Source: Cyanobacteria bacterium M_surface_7_m2_037
GTDB lineage: Bacteria > Cyanobacteriota > Cyanobacteriia > PCC-6307 > Cyanobiaceae
Direction of reading: 5' to 3'
NCBI GenBank assembly: GCA_016882585.1
Contig: VGPP01000036.1
Span: 1-14,485 of the forward strand
DNA: 14,485 bases
The notes beneath the pieces were generated by a model. That model saw only the letters and a list, made by a program, of their open reading frames with translations. It had not been told where the DNA came from and made no database searches. This document shows, in pieces, positions 6,301 to 12,577 of the stretch; within the stretch, counting starts at the first letter, position 1; each line of letters opens with the position of its first letter. A program made the position numbers and the translations under genes.

Positions 6301-6306
6301 TTCGCT

Positions 6307-8406
6307 TCAATCCCCAGTGGTGGGTAGAGCCTGAAGCCCGCTGTCTGGGGCTGGTTGGGCGGGAAAGAGCAGTTGGAGTGAGGCACCGCCGCGGGCGCTG
6401 GTGCCGCAGCGCAGCGCGCCGTGGTGGTTCTCCATGGTGGTGCGCACCACAAACAGCCCCAGACCACTGCCGGTGCTCTTGGTGGTCTGCAGTGGGGTGT
6501 TGTCGAGCAGTGCGGGCGGCAGGCCTGGACCGTTGTCGTCGACCGCCAGGCACCACTGCCCCGCCTCAGCCGCCAGGCTCAGGCGGATCCAGGGATCCGG
6601 CACGGTGCTGTCGCTCACGGCTTCGGCGGCGTTGCGCAGCAGGTTCACGATCGCGATCTGGATCTGAACCGGATCGCCATCGATCCAGGCCGGCTCCTGC
6701 TCGCGATCCAGTGCCTCGCTGTCCACCGTGAGGCGGCTCACCGGCCCCCCGGAGCGGGCATAGAGCAAGGCACTCTGCGCCACCTCCCGCAGATCCAGCC
6801 GCTGATGCTCGGTTTGCACGTTGCGGAGCAGGGCTCGCATCGTTTCGATCGTGAGCACCACGCGATCGGCTTCCTGGCGGATGCTCTGCAGTTGGGCCTG
6901 CCAGGCTTCCGGTAGCTCAGGGCTGCCGGGCTTCTGGCTGCGCTCCAGCAGTAGCTGGCTGTTGAGCAGCAGCACGCTCAGGGGCTGGTTGATCTCGTGG
7001 GCCACGGCGGCGGCCTGCAGGCTGCTGCGCAGCTTGTCTTTGAGCAGGGCGAGGGTTTGCGCGTCGCGGAAGCGCTCCCGCTCCTGCGCTTCCCGCAGGT
7101 TGGTGGTGAGCGCGTTGTAGCGCTCCACCAGCTCGCTGATGGCGCCATCCAGGGCGATCAGCTCCTCACCGGCATTGCCGCTCAGGCCGCTGGTGAAGTG
7201 GAGCCCTTGCCCGGGCGCCGGGCTGGGGGCCGCCAGCGCTTCCCCCAGTTGCCGGGAGGCTGATTCCAATTGGTTGAGCGGATCCAGCAGGGCGCGGATC
7301 TGGCGGCTGATCAACACCACCGCACCGGCCAGGGCTGCAGCTGCCGCGAGCAGCGCCAGCACACTGCTGCGTTCGGCCGCGGCGCTGGTGGGGCCAGCCG
7401 CCAACGCCGTGAGCAACGTCCAATTCAGCCCCTCCTCTTGGCCCCAGGGACTGGCCTGCAGCGTGTAGGCCTGGCCAGCCACGCGAATACGTTGTGGGGA
7501 GCTGGGGCTGCCGCTGCGAGTCTTTGCGGCTGCGAACGTCACGCTCAGTTGCTTGATCAAGGGGTTGCGCAGGTCGCGCAGATTGGCGCGCTGCACCGTG
7601 CCCTGCTTCTGGGCCAGGGTGAGCTCGGGTCGTGAGCAGGCCACCAGATCGCCATTGGGTTCCACGATCACGGCGATCCCCTTTCGCTCTTTCCACACCC
7701 CCTGCAGCCAGGTGCTCAGGTGGCTGAGCACCATGTCCACCCCCACCACGCCCTTGAGGGTGCGATCCGGGCCGAACAGTGGTGCGTTGTAGGAGATGGA
7801 GAACACTTCAGGCTGGTCTTCCCAGGCGTAGATCGAGCTCCAGCTGGGCTTGCCCGCCTTGGCGGTGTCCACATACCAGGCTTCTTCATGGGTGGCCGTC
7901 ATGCCTGGGATTCGCTCGAGCAGAGCGCCGCGCCGGCCGTTCGCCCTCATGGCGTACACGGCCATCGAGCCGCGGCCGCTGCGAATGGTGTCTTCGTTGA
8001 GGAGTAGATCGCCCTCTGCGGTGCGCTCCAGGCCCACAAACGACCCATCGGCGTTGCCGATGTTGATGTAGTCCACCGGGAACACCCGCATCTGGTTCCA
8101 GAAGCGCTCCGCGATCGCTTCAAAATCCCGTTCGCGCGCCGGATCGGCCTTCAGCCAGTTGAGGTTGAGGTTGTTGATCCAGATCGGGTAGCTGAGCTTG
8201 CTGGACAGGCGAATGGAGAGATCCACCACCGAGGCGTTCTGGCGGTACACCTCGCTGAGCTCGAGGCCGCTGCGGCGCCCGAGGCTGTAGCTGAGCAGGC
8301 TGAAGCCGCCGGTGACGAGCAACAGCTGCACCGCGCTCACGGCGGCCAGCCGGTTGGCGAGTCGCTTGGGTCGCGCGAAAACCCCACGGAGCTGCAGGTT
8401 CAGCAC
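6307..8406 (-). CDS. Membrane sensor histidine kinase with a Cache-like periplasmic domain
   Basis: This is a 699-residue two-component sensor. Membrane segment 1 spans about residues 19-43. A periplasmic domain (about 45-335) follows, with Cache-like motifs WYVDTAKAGKPSWSSIY (178-193) and GVVGVDMVLSHL. Membrane segment 2 is at about 345-367, and a HAMP-like helical pair (about 370-438) follows. The dimerisation helix carries His470 in AHEINQPL, and an ATPase domain has N-box NLLRNAAEA (588-596), G1 DDNGPG (623-628) and G2 GSGLGL (646-651). The AHEINQPL box resembles the DctB/FixL class of kinases. Such Cache sensors usually bind small extracellular metabolites; the ligand is unknown here. 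The GTG start at 8406 directly follows the response regulator stop, so the two are co-transcribed and probably translationally coupled. The first 20 residues are basic, consistent with a cytoplasmic N-terminus. Confidence 0.93.
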   Translation of the reverse strand: MLNLQLRGVFARPKRLANRLAAVSAVQLLLVTGGFSLLSYSLGRRSGLELSEVYRQNASVVDLSIRLSSKLSYPIWINNLNLNWLKADPARERDFEAIAERFWNQMRVFPVDYINIGNADGSFVGLERTAEGDLLLNEDTIRSGRGSMAVYAMRANGRRGALLERIPGMTATHEEAWYVDTAKAGKPSWSSIYAWEDQPEVFSISYNAPLFGPDRTLKGVVGVDMVLSHLSTWLQGVWKERKGIAVIVEPNGDLVACSRPELTLAQKQGTVQRANLRDLRNPLIKQLSVTFAAAKTRSGSPSSPQRIRVAGQAYTLQASPWGQEEGLNWTLLTALAAGPTSAAAERSSVLALLAAAAALAGAVVLISRQIRALLDPLNQLESASRQLGEALAAPSPAPGQGLHFTSGLSGNAGEELIALDGAISELVERYNALTTNLREAQERERFRDAQTLALLKDKLRSSLQAAAVAHEINQPLSVLLLNSQLLLERSQKPGSPELPEAWQAQLQSIRQEADRVVLTIETMRALLRNVQTEHQRLDLREVAQSALLYARSGGPVSRLTVDSEALDREQEPAWIDGDPVQIQIAIVNLLRNAAEAVSDSTVPDPWIRLSLAAEAGQWCLAVDDNGPGLPPALLDNTPLQTTKSTGSGLGLFVVRTTMENHHGALRCGTSARGGASLQLLFPAQPAPDSGLQALPTTGD
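8111..8118. repeat. HIP1 octamer GCGATCGC
   Basis: This is a perfect HIP1 palindrome within the sensor kinase gene, the second of three in the window. Confidence 0.6.
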
Positions 8407-9012
8407 TCAGCCCTCCACCGCCTCGAGGCGGCTTCTCAGCGAGGCCTGCCGCACCAGTTCGGCGCCACTCACGCCGAGCTTCTGGGCGATGGCCTTCCGG
8501 TGGGTTTCCACCGTGGCCACGGAGAGATCGGTGGCACGGGCGATTTCCTTGTTGGTGAGGCCCTGGCCGATCAGGCCATAGATCTCCTGCTGCCGAGGTG
8601 TGAGCGGCTCCGGGTTCTGAGGCAGGCAGCGCTCCAACACCTGGGTGAGCTGCGCGAAGGCTGAGGTTTTGTCGACCACCCCCACGATCAGCGGCTGCAG
8701 CCATGCCGGGCAGACAAAGCTGCTGGCCTGGCCGGAGAGCACCACCACCTTGGAGTCCGGCCTGGCTGTCGCCAGGGTGTGGGCCACAGCCAGGCCGTCG
8801 CCATCGGGCAGGGCCAGATCGAGGATCAGCAGATCGGGTGGGTCATCACCGCTGCAGAGGGCGATGGCCTCGGCCTGGCGCGTGGCTGTGGCCACCACCT
8901 CGAGGCCAGGCATGGCCTCGAGCATTGAGCGCAGCAGCTGGAGGAACATCACCTGGTCTTCCACGATCAGGCAGCGCAGTTCCCGGGGTGTCGCTGGCGG
9001 TGATGCGGTCAT
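8407..9012 (-). CDS. NarL/FixJ-family response regulator, partner of the adjacent kinase
   Basis: The protein has 201 residues from ATG 9012 and is a receiver plus LuxR-type DNA-binding domain. In the receiver, the acidic pair Glu18-Asp19 (VEDQ), phospho-acceptor Asp65 (ILDLALPDGDG), the Ser/Thr-position residue in VVLSGQ and Lys115 (VVDKTSA) are all in place. The C-terminal domain begins near LTPRQQEIYGLIGQGLTNKE and contains the LuxR recognition helix region SVATVETHRKAIAQKLGV. It is a typical transcriptional activator that would be phosphorylated by the kinase encoded immediately downstream. ATG 9012 is preferred over GTG 9030, which would add six residues. Neither has a strong Shine-Dalgarno sequence. 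The gene is 79 bases downstream of tRNA-Thr on the same strand, so it may partly be read through from the tRNA promoter. Confidence 0.94.
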   Translation of the reverse strand: MTASPPATPRELRCLIVEDQVMFLQLLRSMLEAMPGLEVVATATRQAEAIALCSGDDPPDLLILDLALPDGDGLAVAHTLATARPDSKVVVLSGQASSFVCPAWLQPLIVGVVDKTSAFAQLTQVLERCLPQNPEPLTPRQQEIYGLIGQGLTNKEIARATDLSVATVETHRKAIAQKLGVSGAELVRQASLRSRLEAVEG

Positions 9013-9068
9013 CCAGCGAACTTGACGCACAAACTGATCAAAATCCTGCCGGATTGCGGCGGATTTGC

Positions 9069-9088
9069 ACAGCTTTGGGCTGTTTTTT
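9069..9088 (+). terminator. Terminator-like hairpin with T-tract, plus strand
   Basis: ACAGC (9069-9073), TTTGG and GCTGT (9079-9083) form a short 5-bp stem running into a tract of six Ts (9083-9088). On the plus strand this has the shape of an intrinsic terminator, but the only genes here run leftward. It could stop antisense transcription before it enters the tRNA genes, or it could be chance. On the minus strand the Ts are As and lie before the stem, so it would not terminate the tRNA transcript. Confidence 0.3.
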
Positions 9089-9091
9089 GAA

Positions 9092-9163
<72 letters not shown>

Positions 9164-9173
9164 ATGTGGAAGG

Positions 9174-9255
9174 TGGGCCGGGCTGGATTTGAACCAGCGT
9201 AGGCAGAGCCAGCGGATTTACAGTCCGCCCCCATTAACCACTCGGGCACCGACCC
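9174..9255 (-). tRNA. tRNA-Tyr (anticodon GTA)
   Basis: This is an 82-base class II tRNA with a long variable arm. The acceptor GGGTCGG pairs with CCGGCCC (one G-U pair), with discriminator A. The anticodon stem is GCGGA/TCCGC with loop CTGTAAA, giving GTA. The T-arm is GCTGG/CCAGC with loop TTCAAAT. CCA is not encoded. It is first in a two-tRNA unit with tRNA-Thr, divergent from aroQ. Confidence 0.97.
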
Positions 9256-9349
9256 GAACCACACCCCAAGAACTTACCAGCCGGTGGGTCTGCCCCTGGC
9301 TTCTCTCCTTACGATCAAGGCACTGAAGGCCGAATCCACGGCGCTGGCG
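9256..9349. promoter_or_regulatory. Divergent region between tRNA-Tyr and aroQ
   Basis: These 94 bases must contain the leftward tRNA promoter and a rightward aroQ promoter. TACGAT (9310-9315) is a possible -10 box for aroQ, with no good -35 box. I cannot place the tRNA promoter with confidence. Nothing else is evident. Confidence 0.3.
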
Positions 9350-9796
9350 ATGCGGGTGTTGCTGCTGAACGGGCCCAATCTCAACCTGCTGGGGTTGCGG
9401 GAGCCAGGCCTCTACGGCGCTGCCACCCTGGAGGCGATCGAAGCGGAGTTGAGCCGTCAGGCGGCCGGGCTCGGCGTGGCGCTCGAGTGCTTCCAGAGCA
9501 ACCACGAGGGCGCCCTGGTGGATCGCATCCATGCAGCCCGCGGCCATGCCGACGGGATCTTGATCAATGCCGGCGCCTTCACCCACACCTCCATCGCCCT
9601 GCGCGATGCCCTGCTCGGGGTGGCCATTCCTTATGTGGAGCTGCACCTGAGCAACGTGCACGCCCGTGAACCCTTCCGCCATCACTCCTATCTGGCTGAC
9701 AAGGCTCTGGGCGTGATCTGCGGCTTCGGCCCAGCCAGCTACGGCCTGGCTCTGCAGGGCCTGGTGCAGCGTCTGCGCGCTGAGGCTGCGGCATGA
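9350..9796 (+). CDS. aroQ: 3-dehydroquinate dehydratase, type II
   Basis: This enzyme dehydrates 3-dehydroquinate to 3-dehydroshikimate in the shikimate pathway; the type II form is a dodecamer acting through an enolate. The 148-residue length is typical. The N-terminus MRVLLLNGPNLNLLG is the family signature. Predicted active-site residues are Arg17 and catalytic Tyr22 in REPGLYG, Asn73 in INAGAFTH, His79, and the general acid His99 in ELHLSN. ATG 9350 is chosen because it starts exactly at the conserved motif; an upstream in-frame GTG at 9284 would add 22 unlikely residues. The stop overlaps the miaE start by four bases (ATGA), so the two genes form an operon with coupled translation. The pairing has no obvious metabolic link. 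Confidence 0.96.
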   Translation: MRVLLLNGPNLNLLGLREPGLYGAATLEAIEAELSRQAAGLGVALECFQSNHEGALVDRIHAARGHADGILINAGAFTHTSIALRDALLGVAIPYVELHLSNVHAREPFRHHSYLADKALGVICGFGPASYGLALQGLVQRLRAEAAA

Positions 9797-10431
9797 CGGC
9801 CCTACTCGAGAACCCCACCGCCCGGGTGAAGTGGCTGGCGGCCCCCAGCAGCGCTAGCTGGCTGGAGCAGGCCAACGCCCGGCCGGATCTGGTGCTGATC
9901 GATCACGCCCACTGCGAGCGCAAGGCGGCGGGTGTGGCGCTGCAGCTGATGTTCCGCTACCCGTCTGATGAGGGGCTGGGGGCGCTGCTGAGCCCACTGG
10001 CTCGGGAGGAGCTGGAGCACTTCGAGCTGGTGCTGCAGTTGCTGCAGCGGCGTGGCCAGGCGCTGCGCCCGCTCCCGGCACCGGGTTACGGCGCCAGCCT
10101 CACGGCAGCGGTGCGTAAGGGCGAACCCGAGCGGATGCTGGATTCCTTTCTGGTGGCGGGGCTGATCGAGGCCCGCAGCCATGAGCGCATGGCCCTGCTG
10201 GCCGCCCACAGCAACGACGCAGAACTGCGCGATCTTTACAGCGAACTGCTGGCCAGCGAGGCCCGCCATTTCGGGCTCTATTGGTGCCTGTGCGAAGAGC
10301 GCTTCGGGCGTGAAGCCACCGTGGGGCGGCTCCAGGAGCTGGCGGCGGTGGAAGTGGAGGCGCTCAGCGGTGAGCTGGCTAATCCCGATGCTGTGCGGAT
10401 GCACTCGGTGGGGGTTGTCGCAGACCGCTAA
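9793..10431 (+). CDS. miaE: tRNA 2-methylthio-N6-isopentenyladenosine(37) hydroxylase (MiaE)
   Basis: This diiron monooxygenase hydroxylates the isopentenyl side chain of ms2i6A at position 37 of tRNAs that read UNN codons, using O2. The 212-residue protein is a helical bundle. The ferritin-like ligand set is complete: Glu42 (HAHCERKAAG), Glu73 and His76 (EELEHFE), Glu126 (LIEARSHER), and Glu156 and His159 (SEARHF). The pattern E, ExxH, E, ExxH is what the family uses. The length matches bacterial MiaE. Translation starts within the aroQ stop (ATGA). The 3' end overlaps the convergent mtnD gene by 4 bases. It is interesting that tRNA-Tyr, a UNN-reading species and therefore a likely substrate, lies a few hundred bases away. 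Confidence 0.94.
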   Translation: MTALLENPTARVKWLAAPSSASWLEQANARPDLVLIDHAHCERKAAGVALQLMFRYPSDEGLGALLSPLAREELEHFELVLQLLQRRGQALRPLPAPGYGASLTAAVRKGEPERMLDSFLVAGLIEARSHERMALLAAHSNDAELRDLYSELLASEARHFGLYWCLCEERFGREATVGRLQELAAVEVEALSGELANPDAVRMHSVGVVADR

Positions 10432-10442
10432 TCCAGCAGCGG
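10425..10442. terminator. Hairpin across the overlapping miaE/mtnD stop codons
   Basis: CCGCT (10425-10429) and AGCGG (10438-10442) form a 5-bp stem with an 8-base loop. The TAA of miaE (10429-10431) and the TAG of mtnD (10430-10428 on the minus strand) both sit at the base of the loop. No U-tract follows on either side. It is a weak candidate for a shared 3'-end structure. Confidence 0.3.
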
Positions 10443-10976
10443 AAACTGCTTTGCGATCGCTTCGCCTGTGAACTGCGCCACCCAGCCATCCGGGTTGTCG
10501 AAAAAGCGGATGGCGCAGAACTGCGGGGCGCTGCCCATGTCGAACCAGTGTTTGGTGCCGGCGGGCACGCTGATCCAGTCGTCGGCTTCGCAGAGCACCT
10601 GCAGCACCTCATCACCGATGTGCAGGCAGAACAGGCCCTGGCCTTCTACGAAGAAGCGCACTTCGTCTTCGCTGTGGGTGTGCTCGGCGAGGAATTTCTG
10701 GCGCAGAGCTTCGCGATCGGGATGCTCGGGTGTCATCCGGATGGCATCCACCGTGGGGTAGGTGCCCCTGGATTGCACCCGCTTGATTTCGCTGGCGTAG
10801 GCGGCGAGCACGGCGGCTGCATCGGCACCGGCGGGGAGTTCAACCCGGGCCGGCCAGCGCTCGAAGCCGATGCCGCGCTGGGCCAGCTCGGCTGTGATCA
10901 GGGCCGGGTCGTTGCTGGCGAAGTGGGGCAGTGGGTGGTGGTTGCCCGTGGCTTGAAAAATCTGCAGATGACTCAT
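10428..10976 (-). CDS. mtnD: Acireductone dioxygenase (ARD, cupin fold)
   Basis: In the methionine salvage pathway this enzyme oxidises acireductone with O2. With Fe(II) it gives the 2-keto precursor of methionine plus formate; with Ni(II) it gives an off-pathway product and CO. The protein has 182 residues, normal for the family. Metal ligands are His99 and His101 (EHTHSEDE), Glu105 and His143 (GTKHWFD), in the spacing seen in Klebsiella ARD. The motif EVRFFVEGQGLF is also typical. The metal identity cannot be told from sequence. ATG 10976 is clear. The gene runs against its neighbours, converges with miaE with overlapping stops and diverges from cobI. No other salvage gene is in the window. 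Confidence 0.95.
   Translation of the reverse strand: MSHLQIFQATGNHHPLPHFASNDPALITAELAQRGIGFERWPARVELPAGADAAAVLAAYASEIKRVQSRGTYPTVDAIRMTPEHPDREALRQKFLAEHTHSEDEVRFFVEGQGLFCLHIGDEVLQVLCEADDWISVPAGTKHWFDMGSAPQFCAIRFFDNPDGWVAQFTGEAIAKQFPLLD
10453..10460. repeat. HIP1 octamer GCGATCGC
   Basis: This is the third perfect HIP1 palindrome, inside the 3' end of mtnD. Confidence 0.6.
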
Positions 10977-11010
10977 CGGGTCATGCCGCTCGCCCCCTCA
11001 CCCTAGAAAG

Positions 11011-11030
11011 GCGGCAGACCGCAGTTTTTT
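11011..11030 (+). promoter_or_regulatory. Small hairpin with T-tract at the cobI start
   Basis: GCGG, a CAGA tetraloop and CCGC (11011-11022) are followed by AG and six Ts (11025-11030). The TTG start of cobI is formed by the last two Ts and the next G. It looks like a minimal intrinsic terminator or attenuator placed on the translation start. If folded, it would also bring AAAGG (11007-11011) closer to the start codon. The 52-base gap to mtnD is far too short for a cobalamin riboswitch. Confidence 0.35.
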
Positions 11031-11808
11031 GGGTTTGGATCAGGATCTGCGGCCAGAGCAGCCGGCCGGCACGCTCACGTTGGTGGGGGTCGGACCCGGG
11101 GATCCGGAGCTACTCACGGTGGCGGCGGTTCGCGCCATCGAGGCCGCTGCGGTGGTGGCGTATCCGGTGGCGCGCCTGGAGGCCGAGGGCATGGCGGCTC
11201 GGATTGCCGCTCCCTGGATCCGGCCCGAGCAACGCCGCCTGCCCTTGCTGTTTCCGATGGTGGCTGAGGCCGACCCACGGCGGCAGGCCTGGCACGCCGC
11301 CGCCGATGCCCTGGCGGCGGAGCTGAGCCAGGGGCACCCCGTGGTGTTGCTGTGTGAGGGCGACAGCTCCCTCTATGCCAGCTGCTCTTACGTGCTGCTG
11401 GCCTTGGCGGAACGGGCACCCGAGGCGGCCGTGCGGGTGATCCCTGGAATCACAGCCGTTGCCGCGGCGGCGGCGGCGGCCTCCAGCCAGGGGTTGCCAT
11501 GGCCCCTGGCGCTGCAGCAGGAGCCGCTCTGGATTCGGCCCACCCCGGAAAGCCCGGCTGAGCTGGCGGCCCTGTTGGAGCAAGCGGCTGCCGCCGGTGC
11601 CGTGCTCGCCCTGCTGAAGCTCGGCCACCGCTGGAGCTGGGTGCAACCGCTGCTGGCCGAGAGCGCGCTGTTGGAGCACACCCTGTTTGCCCAGCGGGTG
11701 GGCTGGCCCGACCAGCAGCTGGCTCCGGCTGCGCTCGTGAGTGCGGCTGAGCAGCCTTACTTTTCGCTGTTGTTGATCCGTCAGGGTTGGCCTGCGGTAC
11801 TGCCCTGA
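11029..11808 (+). CDS. cobI: Precorrin-2 C(20)-methyltransferase (CobI/CbiL family)
   Basis: This SAM-dependent methyltransferase adds a methyl group at C-20 of precorrin-2 (or its cobalt form) in corrin synthesis. The 259-residue protein has the tetrapyrrole methylase fold: N-terminal LTLVGVGPGDPELLT (16-30), then the CobI/CbiL-like AARIAAPWI...LPLLFPMV segment, LLCEGDSSLYASCSYVLL and RVIPGITAVAAAAAAAS. The Ala run is encoded by consecutive GCG codons. The start is TTG 11029. There is no ATG or GTG in frame between the upstream stop (10969-10971) and the VGVGPGDP motif, and TTG 11035 is the only close alternative. No well-spaced Shine-Dalgarno sequence is visible. It is divergent from mtnD and 13 bases upstream of the DUF4079 gene, with which it is probably co-transcribed. 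Confidence 0.93.
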   Translation: MGLDQDLRPEQPAGTLTLVGVGPGDPELLTVAAVRAIEAAAVVAYPVARLEAEGMAARIAAPWIRPEQRRLPLLFPMVAEADPRRQAWHAAADALAAELSQGHPVVLLCEGDSSLYASCSYVLLALAERAPEAAVRVIPGITAVAAAAAAASSQGLPWPLALQQEPLWIRPTPESPAELAALLEQAAAAGAVLALLKLGHRWSWVQPLLAESALLEHTLFAQRVGWPDQQLAPAALVSAAEQPYFSLLLIRQGWPAVLP

Positions 11809-11810
11809 TC

Positions 11811-11817
11811 GAGGAGG
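11811..11817 (+). promoter_or_regulatory. Strong ribosome binding site for the DUF4079 gene
   Basis: GAGGAGG lies four bases before ATG 11822. It is the clearest Shine-Dalgarno sequence in the window, and it fixes this start and contrasts with the poor sites of most neighbours. Confidence 0.75.
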
Positions 11818-11821
11818 AACG

Positions 11822-12577
11822 ATGACAGCGATCGATTGGTTCTCACTGCTCCATCCTGTGCTGGTGATCCTGTTCGTGTATCCCGTGGTGGGCGCCACGA
11901 TCCGCTTGGGCATCCTGGTGCGTGAGAAGCGCCTGGGCATTACCAAGCAGCCCGCCCTCGTGCCCCGTGAGCATGCCGACCACGGCCGCTGGGTGACGGC
12001 CGGCGTGGTGGTGGCCGTGCTGATCGCGCTGGTCTATTCGTTCATCAGCAAGGCCGTGGAGCCCGGCGCTGCCTTTGTGGGTGGTTCGTGGCGCCTGGCG
12101 CTGTTGCTGCTGGTGGCGGCGGGCACGTTGGTGGCGTTGTTGGCGCTGCTCAAGGTGAAGCGCCCTGCGCTGAGGGCCAGTTTCACCCTGCTCACCTGGG
12201 CAGGGCTGCTGGGCTTGGGCAGCCAACCTGAGATCTGGCGCCTCTCCGATAACCCCTTCACTGGGGCGTTCTGGAGCTCGCACTACTGGAGTGGCGTGCT
12301 GCTCACCGGGCTGTTTCTGATGAACCTGGCGGCCCGCCCGGAGATCACCCGCCACCTGGGCTGGCGCCGCCTGCATGTGGCGAGCAACATCCTGATCATG
12401 GTGCTCCTGGCCGTGCAGGCGATCACCGGCAGCCGCGATTTGCTGGAGATCCCGCTCAGCTGGCAGAAACCGGCGATTGATCGCTGCGATTTCACCAATC
12501 GGGTGTGCCCGGAGCCGGGGGCAACCCCAGCTGCTGCGGCACCAGGCTCAGCCGTTGCCGCTCCCGCCCTGGGCTGA
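11822..12577 (+). CDS. DUF4079-family membrane protein, histidine-rich
   Basis: This 251-residue protein matches my memory of the DUF4079 family found in cyanobacteria and plastid-bearing organisms, whose function is not established. About five membrane segments are visible: 9-32, 57-75, 91-111, 121-134 and 155-170/187-203. Histidines sit at or near membrane boundaries (His11, His51, His54, His154, His185), a layout reminiscent of cytochrome b561-like di-haem proteins. Haem binding is an inference. The segment DLLEIPLSWQKP near the C-terminus looks like the family's usual end. The last roughly 28 residues are Ala/Pro-rich and are encoded in the 86-base overlap with the convergent glycosyltransferase gene. 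The gene follows cobI by 13 bases and has a strong ribosome binding site. Confidence 0.88.
   Translation: MTAIDWFSLLHPVLVILFVYPVVGATIRLGILVREKRLGITKQPALVPREHADHGRWVTAGVVVAVLIALVYSFISKAVEPGAAFVGGSWRLALLLLVAAGTLVALLALLKVKRPALRASFTLLTWAGLLGLGSQPEIWRLSDNPFTGAFWSSHYWSGVLLTGLFLMNLAARPEITRHLGWRRLHVASNILIMVLLAVQAITGSRDLLEIPLSWQKPAIDRCDFTNRVCPEPGATPAAAAPGSAVAAPALG

Noticed and set aside
8120..8704. 194-codon minus-strand frame across the kinase/response regulator junction
   Set aside because: It is an alternative frame over two genes with complete motif sets, and its product has no recognisable features.
10977..11028. Cobalamin riboswitch upstream of cobI
   Set aside because: Only 52 bases separate mtnD and cobI, and no B12-box-like motif is seen. 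The class needs roughly 200 bases.
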